Assembly (NCBI GenBank): GCA_000715685.1
Contig: KL569377.1
Coordinates: forward strand, 11,657 to 21,263
Direction of reading: 5' to 3'
DNA length: 9,607 nt
Origin: Streptomyces lilacinus
GTDB taxonomy: Bacteria > Actinomycetota > Actinomycetes > Streptomycetales > Streptomycetaceae
The position numbers and the translations under genes are program-made. Positions 1-8,200 of this stretch are shown here, one piece after another. Numbering within the stretch: the stretch's first letter is position 1; each line of letters starts with the position of its first letter. The notes under the pieces were generated by a model. It was given only the letters and a program-made list of their open reading frames with translations. It was not told the origin of the DNA and did no database searches.

Positions 1-1
1 T

Positions 2-19
2 CTGTCTCTTATACACATC
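2..19. other. Tn5/Nextera mosaic-end sequence at the left edge (artefact)
   Basis: These 18 bases match the first 18 of the 19-bp Tn5 mosaic end used in transposase-based library preparation. The last base differs (g instead of t at 20), which is where genomic sequence appears to begin. On the minus strand pglZ reads straight into it, and the encoded residues (ending VYKRQ) are not pglZ. The element has the same orientation as the copy at the right edge instead of being its mirror image. Plain adapter read-through at both ends would give inverted copies, so this end may be a chimeric join. It is not a natural transposon end. Confidence 0.93.
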
Positions 20-1300
20 GGTGCCGTCGGCTACCGAGGCGATGTCGGCTCCAGGCTGGGACGCGAGCCACCGCCGCAGCCGCGCCGCCATCCGTACCCG
101 TTCGATACGGGCGCGGGTGGCGCCGTCGGAGGCCAGGGCGTGCTCGGCCAGCGCGGTGACGGCGGCTGTGACCGTCTCGGTACCGCCGTCGGCGAGGGCG
201 CGTCCCGCGGCGGTGAAACGGGCGTCGAGTCCGGCCGCGAGCAGCGGGCTGGCAGCGGCGGCGGTCTGCGCCCCGAACTGGGCGACGAGTTGTGCGGCCC
301 TGCTCAGGACCGGGTCGGCGAGCCGATGCTCGCCCCGGTCGACGAGGCCGCGAACGTACGCCTCGCCGTTGCGCCCGAAGGAAGTCAGGAGTCTGTCGAG
401 TTCGTCGCCCTGGGCGGGCGGCTGGTCGCCGAGCCACCGTTCGGCGCGCCCGCGCGCCCGGTACAGGTCGTGGTCGGCCTCCGCGTGCCCCCACAGGGTC
501 GCGCAGACGACCGCGTATGCGGCCGCGTCCGCCCCGTGCTCGGCGTCCACCAGGGTGGTGACGATCCTGCCGGTGGAGCCTCCCTGCTCGGGTTCGGCGA
601 GGAAGCGGGCCAGGCCGGCCCGTTCCGGTCCGCGCAGGTCACGCAGGAGGTCGGGGCCGCCGGAGGTGAGGGTCCACCGGAACAGTGCGACGGGGTCGAT
701 GCGGTCTCCGTCGTCGTGTGCGGCCGACCCGCCCAACGTGTCCATGTTGTGGCGGTCCAGCCTGAGCCGTCGCCTGGCCAGCCGGGTGAGGGCCTCGTCA
801 CGGGAGAGTAGTCCCTTGCCGAGCGAGGGCCAGCCGCGGGTGGCCGCTGCGTCGAGGAGCGCTTCGGCCGCCCAGGTCTCGCTGCGCAGCCGCCCGTCGA
901 GGCCGCGCGCGTCGAACGCCTCCTGTACGACTTCCCAGTTGTCGACGGACCGTATCCTTCCGCCGTAGACGCGGGCGAGCAGACCAGGGTCGAGGTCGGT
1001 GTCCTCGCGGTCGGTGAGGACGACCAGGACCTTGGGGTCGGGGGGAGCCGCCGCATCGAGATGGCCCAGGATCTGCTCGTGCACGGCGAGCACCGAGGGC
1101 GCGACGGCCACCCGCGCCTGCAGCCCGCCCGCTGTGCGCTGCACGGCGGGCCCGTCCCAGACGGGAGCGGCCCGCAGCAGCAGTACACGGACCGCGCCGT
1201 CGCCGAGCCGGCTGCGGGTGGCGAGGTACTGGCGGACGGTTCCCGCGGACAGCCGGGCGGGGCCGGCGGCCGCGGAAGCTGTGGTGACGGTGTCGGACAT
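20..1300 (-). CDS. pglZ: BREX-2 / Pgl system phosphatase-superfamily protein PglZ, N-terminal part (cut by window edge)
   Basis: PglZ belongs to the alkaline-phosphatase superfamily and is a core component of Pgl/BREX phage defence; in S. coelicolor it keeps the PglX methyltransferase from harming the host. The frame opens with ATG at 1300 and runs without a stop for about 427 codons until it meets adapter sequence. I recognise the family from the N-terminal portion: a hydrophobic strand ending in LTDRE (about residues 91-99), then VDNWEVVQEAF (119-129), WPSLGKGLLSRDEAL (157-171) and the LFRWTL segment (206-211). The full protein is usually near 950 residues, so more than half, including the metal-binding catalytic domain, is outside the window. 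The start overlaps the pglY stop by one base (TGATG), with a GGAAGG ribosome-binding-like motif 10 nt upstream inside pglY, which suggests translational coupling. Nothing indicates that the visible part is broken. Identification is firm; activity cannot be judged. Confidence 0.9.
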
Positions 1301-4300
1301 CAGTCGACGACCTTCCAGATGACCTCGACGGTGGCATTCGGGTGCTCGGCCGCGAGCGCCGCGATCTCTGCCTGCAGTTCGGCGGCGGCCCGTGCGGCGG
1401 TGGTCCGACCGCCGCCGGAGCGGGCCACGGGCCGCGACGACGTGCGCGGGCCCGGGCGCTGTGTCGACTCGGGCAGCACCAGCGGGTGGGCGGAACCGCC
1501 GTTCAGGTCCACGCTGTCGGAGCTCGGCGGCGGAGTGGGCGACGGCTGGGGGCGCTCAGCCGGGGTCTGGCGAGACCTCAGCAAAGACAGCACCTCCCGG
1601 CCGCTGGTGTGCAACACGCCCGGCAGGTCGGGGTAGTCCCCCGGGTCGCCGGCGGCGGCATCCCGCACCCGCTCCAGGACGGCCGCGCCGTCCACGCCGA
1701 GGGTGTCGGCCAGGCCCAGCTGGTCCCAGCTGGTGTTCTGCAGCGCACTGGCGACCTTCCCGGCGCTCTTCAACGACATGCCGCACCGGTGGGCGGTGAA
1801 ATCGCCGAGGTCGAAGCGGGCGAGCCGCTCCACGACGGTCTTCGCCTCGATGCCCGCTTCCGTCACCTCCTTGACCAGCTCCTGCGCCCGCCGTGCGAGG
1901 ACGAGCCTGGGGGAGTCGTCGTTCAGCTGGAGGAAATCGCGGTGCTTCTCCAGCTCCCCGACGAGACGTTCGGCGTCCTGGGCGAGTGAGGTGGCGGCCT
2001 GCTTGATCTGTGCGGCGAACTGGTTGACGATCCGGCCGCGCCGCAGTTGTGGTGCCTGGGCGCCGAGCATGGTCTCGAACCGCCTGCGTGCCTCCGCCCA
2101 GTCGCTCTCGTCGGGCAATTGCTGCTCGCGCAGGGCATAGTCCCGCTTCAGCTCGTGCGGGGCGGGTGCGGGTTCGACGGGGACGCCGCCGCGCACCCAT
2201 ACCCGGTCGGTCATCTCCGCGTACGCGGCGGCGAGCAGCCGGCGCAGGGGCTCGGGCAGCCCGCGCGGCTCGGGAAGATCGCTCCAGTCGGAGAGCTTGA
2301 CCAGGGTCGGCTCGGCGGTGCTGTTCCGGCGTGCCTGGGTGTTGAAGTGGTCGGGCCAGGCGGTGGACTGCCGGTAGTACGCCTCCCGCATGGCGCCGAG
2401 CCCGAGGCCGCCCGCGATCCGTGCCATGGTCTTGCGGTCCTTGGCGTCGACCTCGATTTGTCCGTCGCGGTCCTCGGCGGCCTTGCGAACGTACTCGAAG
2501 ACGGCCCTGATCTCGGCAGGCTTCACCGGTTTGCCCGTGCCATCGGGGTCCAGGTCGGGGTGGGCAGGGTACTGGTGGGCGAGCAGCTTGCCGGCCAGGT
2601 CGCGGGCGGCGGCATCCAGGGGGGCGCCGAGCGGGAGCCGCAGCTCGGGGACGTCCTGCTGGACGACCAGGTGGGTGTCGAAGCTGAGGTCGACGACCCC
2701 TTCCTGCTTCTGCGCGAGCCCGTACGCCTGCCGCAGCGCCTGGATGACGCGCTCGGTGAGGATGGCGAGCTGCGACTGGAGCATGCCCTTGGCGCGCGCC
2801 TTGTCGTCGGCGTTGAGGCTGCGCGCGAAGTCGGAGTCGAAGCGGGTCTCGTCGGCGAGGGCCTTGTCGATGACGACGAGGCGCTCGAAGTCGCCGCGGG
2901 AGGCATCGGTCAGGTGGGTGGGCAGCCAGGCCAGGGTGCGTGAGTCACCGCCCGGCTTCTCCCGCAGGGCGCGCAGCCGCTGCAGGTCGTCCATCGGCCC
3001 GAACTCGCCCTCGTCGTAGGGGAAGTCGACAACGAGTCGCCACGCATCTTCCTGGCTGGGACGCAGGGTCGCCTCGGGCAGCGAGTCGACATCGGCGACA
3101 TTACCGAAGACCACCTCGACCTGACGTTCGGTCCCCTTCCATACCAGGTCGAGCACGTCATACGCATCGAAGCCGCCGGGCCCGTCGCTGACGCCGAGCG
3201 CCTCCTTGAGCAGGCCGCGCATCTTGGCACGCCGGTTGCCCTGGTTGTTGTGGACCTGAGCGTTCGCGAGAACGGCGTCCAGGTCCACACCGGTGAGCTC
3301 CAGGCGCACCACTGCTCCCGGCCCGGTACCGGTGACCTTGATTTCAGGGAAGGTCGCCGCCCACTCCTTGGCCTTCTGCTCGAGCCGGCCGACCTCGGTG
3401 CCCGCGATGCGGGTGGTGATGGAGCCGTGGTTGAGGGCATGCAACCGCGCCAAGGTGAGGTCGGCCAGCGCGGGCACGCTGGGTGCCAGCGCAGACAGCA
3501 GCAGGGTCTGCAGCAGTCGGCTGTCGCCGGTGAAGTCGCGGCAGCGGGCGGCGAGCTGCGGGTCGCCGAGGGCATTGGGACGACGCCGGTACGCCTCGAC
3601 CTGGTCTTCGGTGATCTGGTTGGTCTTCAGCAGGTATGGGCGGAGCTTGTCCCGGTACAGCTTGTCGGCAGCCTCGAAGTGGACGTTGGTCTCCCCGCTG
3701 AATGCCTTGTCGCCGCCTCCCGCGATCGCGGGGTACAGATCACCTAGCGGTACGAGCTGTCCGAGCCGCCAGTCGTCTCGGTGGTCGACGAGCAGTTGGC
3801 TCATCAGCTTCAGGCCGGTGCGCGAGCGCTGCAACGCAGCGGAGATGTGCACCAGCGTGTCCATGAACGCCGGCGGGAACGGGTATGTCCGCCGGAAGGC
3901 GTCCTCGTCCGCGCCGGTGGTGGACTTGTCGTGGCCGAGCAGGGTGTCCCACACGTCCGGACCGAGCCTCTTGGCCTCGGCGAACGCAGCCTCCACCTTC
4001 GCCTCGGCCTCGGGGTTGGTGGGCTTGAGCAGGCGGGCCTGTGCGATCTGCGGGAGGTTGCGGTCCTCCAGGACGATCTTGTCGAAGCGCCCGCCGCTGA
4101 GCTTCAGACTGTCCTGGACGGCGGCCTCGGCGGCCCCCGACATCTCCTCGCCGACCAGCTCGCGCAGGTCGCGCTGGCGGGCGATGAACGACACCACGGG
4201 GATGGCGCGCCGCTCGTCGCCGCCCTCCACAAAGTTCGTGATCTTGTCGGCTTCGCGTGAGACGAACCTCTGGTCGTGGATGCGGGAGGCCAGCCACAAG

Positions 4301-5199
4301 ATCAGCTCGTCCATGAAGAGGACGAGACCGTCGTAGCCGAGGGACTTGGCATGCGCGGCGATGATGCCGAGCCCCTTGTCCAGAGAGACGAACCCGTCGG
4401 CATCCTCGGAGGCGCTGCGCGAGAACGATGGGAACAGGGTCAGGGTGAGGTCCTGCACGAGACGTGCCCGCAGTTCCCGCGGCGTGGAGGGGTTCTCCAG
4501 GTCGAGGTCCTTGGTGTTCTCGTGCTCCTCCGGCGCGTTCACCGCTTGGTCGAGCAGCTCGGTGCTCCAGGCGAAGGAGTCGCCCCACTCGTCCGCCTGG
4601 CCGTCGCCGGCGTCGGCGAGCTGCTCGATCACCCGGTCGTCGCCGTTGCGGCGGCGCTGCTCGGCGAAGTCCTCGAAGAGCCCGTCGGTCCGGTAGACCT
4701 GCGGCAGCGGGCATCCGGGGTGCAGTTTGCGTACGTGCTCCACGTACTTGCCGAGCACACGCTGCTCCAGGGACTTGGAGCCCAGCATGTGGTACGGCAC
4801 CAGCAGGAACTTGCGGTCGTCCGTGTCCAGCCAGGAGTGCCGGGCTCGCACCGGGTCGAGGTCGCCGCGCGCCCGGGCGGTCTGGTTCCGCGACAGCAGC
4901 GCGTAGAGCACTGCCATGAAGTGCGATTTACCGGAACCGAACGAGCCGTGCAGGTAGGCCGCCTTGGACGAGTGGCTGTCCAGTGCCGACTTGATCAGGT
5001 CGAGAGCCTCGTCGAAGTTGCCGAGCAGCCGGTCGGTGACGACGTAGTCCTTCAGCGCCGCCTCGGCCCCCTCGGGGGTGACCGCTTCGTTCAGCTTCAA
5101 CACGAAGTCGGAGGTGGACACCGACTCCGGGATGTCGATCAACTCCCGCAGCAGCGGGCGGTCCTCGGGGCGAGGGTTGTTCCTGCTCATGAACGCCAT
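1300..5199 (-). CDS. pglY: BREX-2 / Pgl system ATPase PglY
   Basis: PglY is the large P-loop ATPase of the Pgl/BREX type 2 system; in S. coelicolor it is required for phage resistance. The protein is about 1299 residues, close to the roughly 1290 of the S. coelicolor protein. A Walker A motif, GSFGSGKS, lies at residues 85-92 (lysine 91), and a Walker B-like stretch, LVLFMDEL, has its D-E pair at 297-298. The N-terminus carries ELIDIPESVSTSDFVLKL, typical of the family. Near the C-terminus a proline/serine-rich linker (about residues 1204-1250) is followed by an alanine-rich helix and a final EVIWKVVD. I chose ATG 5199 because GAGGAG stands 10 nt upstream; ATG 5190 (MSRNN) is possible but its spacing of 19 nt is poor. 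The open frame extends further upstream, but only through the pglX 3' end. It follows pglX by 23 nt and overlaps pglZ by 1 nt. I saw no in-frame TTA codon or frameshift. GC is about 70%, like the host background. Confidence 0.93.
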   Translation of the reverse strand: MAFMSRNNPRPEDRPLLRELIDIPESVSTSDFVLKLNEAVTPEGAEAALKDYVVTDRLLGNFDEALDLIKSALDSHSSKAAYLHGSFGSGKSHFMAVLYALLSRNQTARARGDLDPVRARHSWLDTDDRKFLLVPYHMLGSKSLEQRVLGKYVEHVRKLHPGCPLPQVYRTDGLFEDFAEQRRRNGDDRVIEQLADAGDGQADEWGDSFAWSTELLDQAVNAPEEHENTKDLDLENPSTPRELRARLVQDLTLTLFPSFSRSASEDADGFVSLDKGLGIIAAHAKSLGYDGLVLFMDELILWLASRIHDQRFVSREADKITNFVEGGDERRAIPVVSFIARQRDLRELVGEEMSGAAEAAVQDSLKLSGGRFDKIVLEDRNLPQIAQARLLKPTNPEAEAKVEAAFAEAKRLGPDVWDTLLGHDKSTTGADEDAFRRTYPFPPAFMDTLVHISAALQRSRTGLKLMSQLLVDHRDDWRLGQLVPLGDLYPAIAGGGDKAFSGETNVHFEAADKLYRDKLRPYLLKTNQITEDQVEAYRRRPNALGDPQLAARCRDFTGDSRLLQTLLLSALAPSVPALADLTLARLHALNHGSITTRIAGTEVGRLEQKAKEWAATFPEIKVTGTGPGAVVRLELTGVDLDAVLANAQVHNNQGNRRAKMRGLLKEALGVSDGPGGFDAYDVLDLVWKGTERQVEVVFGNVADVDSLPEATLRPSQEDAWRLVVDFPYDEGEFGPMDDLQRLRALREKPGGDSRTLAWLPTHLTDASRGDFERLVVIDKALADETRFDSDFARSLNADDKARAKGMLQSQLAILTERVIQALRQAYGLAQKQEGVVDLSFDTHLVVQQDVPELRLPLGAPLDAAARDLAGKLLAHQYPAHPDLDPDGTGKPVKPAEIRAVFEYVRKAAEDRDGQIEVDAKDRKTMARIAGGLGLGAMREAYYRQSTAWPDHFNTQARRNSTAEPTLVKLSDWSDLPEPRGLPEPLRRLLAAAYAEMTDRVWVRGGVPVEPAPAPHELKRDYALREQQLPDESDWAEARRRFETMLGAQAPQLRRGRIVNQFAAQIKQAATSLAQDAERLVGELEKHRDFLQLNDDSPRLVLARRAQELVKEVTEAGIEAKTVVERLARFDLGDFTAHRCGMSLKSAGKVASALQNTSWDQLGLADTLGVDGAAVLERVRDAAAGDPGDYPDLPGVLHTSGREVLSLLRSRQTPAERPQPSPTPPPSSDSVDLNGGSAHPLVLPESTQRPGPRTSSRPVARSGGGRTTAARAAAELQAEIAALAAEHPNATVEVIWKVVD

Positions 5200-5209
5200 G
5201 ATGTGTCTG

Positions 5210-5215
5210 CTCCTC
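5210..5215 (-). promoter_or_regulatory. Ribosome-binding site of pglY
   Basis: GAGGAG on the minus strand lies 10 nt before ATG 5199, inside the short gap after the pglX stop. It supports ATG 5199 over the in-frame ATG at 5190. Confidence 0.6.
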
Positions 5216-5222
5216 GCCCTGC

Positions 5223-8200
5223 TCAGGCGGACTCTGTGCCGCTGACGGCATCGGTGAAGGAAGTTTGGACGGCGGCCTTCGTGCTCGTGCGCTGCTTCGG
5301 TAGAGCGGCCTTCTTCGCGCCGCGTCCGCGCGCGGCCGCGGACGGACGCCAGGCCCGCAGCGCATCGTCGGTCAACCCGAGCTCGCCCTGCTTCTGCTGC
5401 CGGAACGCCAGGATCTCGGCGGCCGGCGACGCCCCGAACTCCGGGTCGTATTCGCCGTACCACTGCTCCAGCCACGGCTGCAGCTCAAGCAGCCCGGCAA
5501 GGTACGGGACGATCTCGTCGTCGCCGAGCCCGGCCTGCTGGATGTAAGAGGCGAGCGCGAGGGCCTGCTCCAGGTGATCCCAGCCAGCCCACCCGTACAG
5601 CTCCGGTGACTGCGTGTTGACCGTGCCGTACGACACGAACCGCTCTTTGGGTACGTCGAGTGTGCCTCGGTTGCGCCAGTAACTCTGCCTCAGGAAGTCG
5701 GGAGGAGAGGATGTATACCTCGGCGGCACAGGAGTGCGCTCGCGGATCTTTCGCTTTGTGAGCTCATCTGGTGCGGCATCTTCCTGACGCTGTAACTCCC
5801 ATGTGTGTTCCCAGTCGGCGCGCTTCTTCAGCCCGGTCGGCTTGTACCGCAGCGCGGACACGAATGGCACGTGCTCCTCGGCCAGCAGCTTCCGTACGGT
5901 CTTCACGAGGTCCTGCCGGGGCGCGTACAGCTCGGCAACGGATGCGAAGTCCTCGTCGGCCGACAGACTTTCGGCAAGGCGGGCGAGGGTGGTGATGGTG
6001 GGGTTGCCGCTGGCGTCGAACCAGTGCGCTCGGTGCTCGACCCGGTCGAGTAGCCAGGACTTCAGCGCCTTCTGCCGCATCGCGTCCCAGCCCTCGGTGG
6101 CCCAGCGTCGCTTGTACTCCGGGCGCTCCACCATTCCGATGGCGCGGTTCGACTCGATGACCTCGATCCGCCGCTGAACGAGCGCGCGGTAGGCGTCAGG
6201 CCAGTGCGCGGGGATCTCTGTGATGGGGATGGACCCATGCCGCTTGAACCACTCGTTGCTCGCTTCGCCGGCCGCCACTTGCCGTGCCAGCGTGATCTCG
6301 AAGGCCCGCTCGCCGAGCGCGAGTTCGGGCACAGCAGAGGCGTCGGGCAGGCGAAGATCCTCGGAGTGTAGGCCGTAGAGGGAGTAGACCTGCCAGTCCA
6401 ACTCCTCCTGGAGGGCGATCATTCGGGCGTGGGTGGAGTCGTAGCGAGCCTTGGCTTCGCGGAAGCCAGCTGCGGTAGGGACTGAGGCGGCGCTGACGGC
6501 GCCGGGCGTCGTCGCGGAGAGCTGCTGAGCAAGGGCGTCCAGCTCAGAGGCGAGAGCGGTGGGGTATTCGGCGGGGAGCGGGAACTCCTGGAGTTTTGTG
6601 CTGGTGAACTCGTACCTTTCCATGAATTGGGCTGGGGTCCACCGATTGCCACCCCCGCTGTTATTGTCCGCCCCCGCCTTATTCTGGCTTACCATCTGCA
6701 TCCAGAATCCTGCAGTGGAACTGTTGAGTAGCCCGAGGAGCCGCAAATACTCCCCCTCTGTTTCCCCCTCTCGCAGCTTAATCACCGGCGCGGACTGCTT
6801 GAAAACTCTTCCGCCTCGGTCCAATGCGAAGTGGTTGTGTGTCGCCACGAAAGCAAAAGCGATCCCCAGTGGGGTTGAGTATCGCTCTGGGTGCCAACGG
6901 CTCCACTCGTACCAAGTGAGTCCAATTTCCTCATGAGTTCCCCCAGGTTCCCGTCGCTCGCGCAGAATCGCCCGGTGAGCCCAAAGGGGACGGGAGATAT
7001 CTGCTGCAAGCTCGGCTTTGAGGTCGCTTCTGCGGTATGGGAATACCGACTCGGTCGTAACTGAGATTTCCCAGTCGCGAACGGAATCCCCTTCGATAAG
7101 TGGCACGATGTGTTCAGGATGCACCCCGAAGCGCCGCCATGTCCCGGCTGGGCTAAAATACGCCGCATCGTTGCCGGTGTGCGTGTATCGCCCGATCGAG
7201 CGATTCAGCTCGCTCAAACGCTTCGCTTTAGCTTCTTCTAGTTTTCCGAGCATTTCTTGGCCGCCATCCGCTAGGACCCACGGCTGCCTAGCGAAGTATC
7301 GGTTACGATCGAGGTCTCCGACGGAAACCCATTGACTGGCAGATCCGGGTTCGTCGACCTGTCGTACGATTGCTGTCCATACCAGCCCTTCCTCCGGATT
7401 GACCGGTGCCGAAGGCTCGCCCTGAACACTGCGTACAGTTCGGATCGTCGCTTGTCGTTTCGATCCGTCGCGGGGCTTGCCTACGAGGATCACGGTCGGC
7501 GTCCCATGGCCGGGGATGAAGGCCCCCGACGTGTCGATTACCTCAGTGAGCTCAACCTTGTGTGCGAAGTACTCCTCGATGAGCGTCGTTCCGAATTCTC
7601 GCTTCATGAAGGAGTTCGCTGTGATCTGCCCGACCGTGCCGTACCCTTTGCCGTCATCTCCGCCCCGCTTGGCCAGTTCGAAGAATCGCTGCGCGAACGG
7701 CACGGAAAGGGCGTACTGCAGTCTGCAGGCGTCGTACAGACCCTTGTACAGCTGGTTGAGCCGCTTGTCCTTGACCGTGATGTATGGCGGGTTACCCACC
7801 ACTACGTGGTAGCGCCCCTCTTCCAGGATCCCGGGGTACTCATGGACGTCCTCCGTCGCGTATGAGAAATCGGCGAGCGGGTCACCGGCCGCGCTGCTGC
7901 CTTCCTCCTCAAAGCCGAGCCCCAGCTGCAGCTCCAGTTGCCGGTCCTTGATGAGCGAGTCGCCCACCGCGAGCTGGATCGGCCACTCGTACTTCCGCGC
8001 CTCTGCGAACGTCCGCATGCCGCTCGCAGCCATCGCCGCGACCAGCAGCCGGAAGCGGGCCACCGCAACCGCGAACGGGTTGAGGTCCACCCCATGCACA
8101 GACTCCAGCGCCGCTCGCACGCGCTCGTACGGGCCCACCTCGGGCCGCTGCTCAGCCCACATCCGCACAAGCCGCCGGAACGCGCCGAGCACGAAGTGGC

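Noticed and set aside
2..19. End of a natural Tn5-like transposon
   Set aside because: It matches the engineered mosaic end used in library preparation, is at the contig edge, and has no transposase gene or target duplication.
1040..1045. Six-base G run (C6 on the coding strand) in pglZ, and another at about 2619-2624 in pglY, as slippage switches
   Set aside because: Runs of six are common by chance at this GC content, and both encode ordinary in-frame residues; no evidence of length variation can be seen.
385..1337. Minus-strand frames at 385-1188 and 798-1337 as the genes of the left region
   Set aside because: They are out of frame with the continuous frame from ATG 1300, which has PglZ family character and no stop to the edge.
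1716..1736. Tandem repeat of CCCAGCTGGT in pglY
   Set aside because: Only two short copies inside coding sequence, explained by the encoded residues; no sign of a functional repeat.
5200..5475. pglY start extended to 5475
   Set aside because: The extra 92 codons overlap the pglX 3' end out of frame and are Arg-rich without family similarity; the ribosome-binding site supports ATG 5199.
4276..5547. Long plus-strand open frame of 423 codons, and other large plus-strand frames (21-968, 2047-2943, 3293-4336)
   Set aside because: They lie opposite pglZ, pglY and pglX, have low-complexity Arg/Ala/Gly/Ser-rich translations with no recognisable domains, and are the usual antisense shadows of GC-rich genes.
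7714..7726. CTGCAGTCTGCAG duplicated palindrome in pglX
   Set aside because: Two adjacent 6-bp palindromes within coding sequence; expected by chance and with no associated feature.
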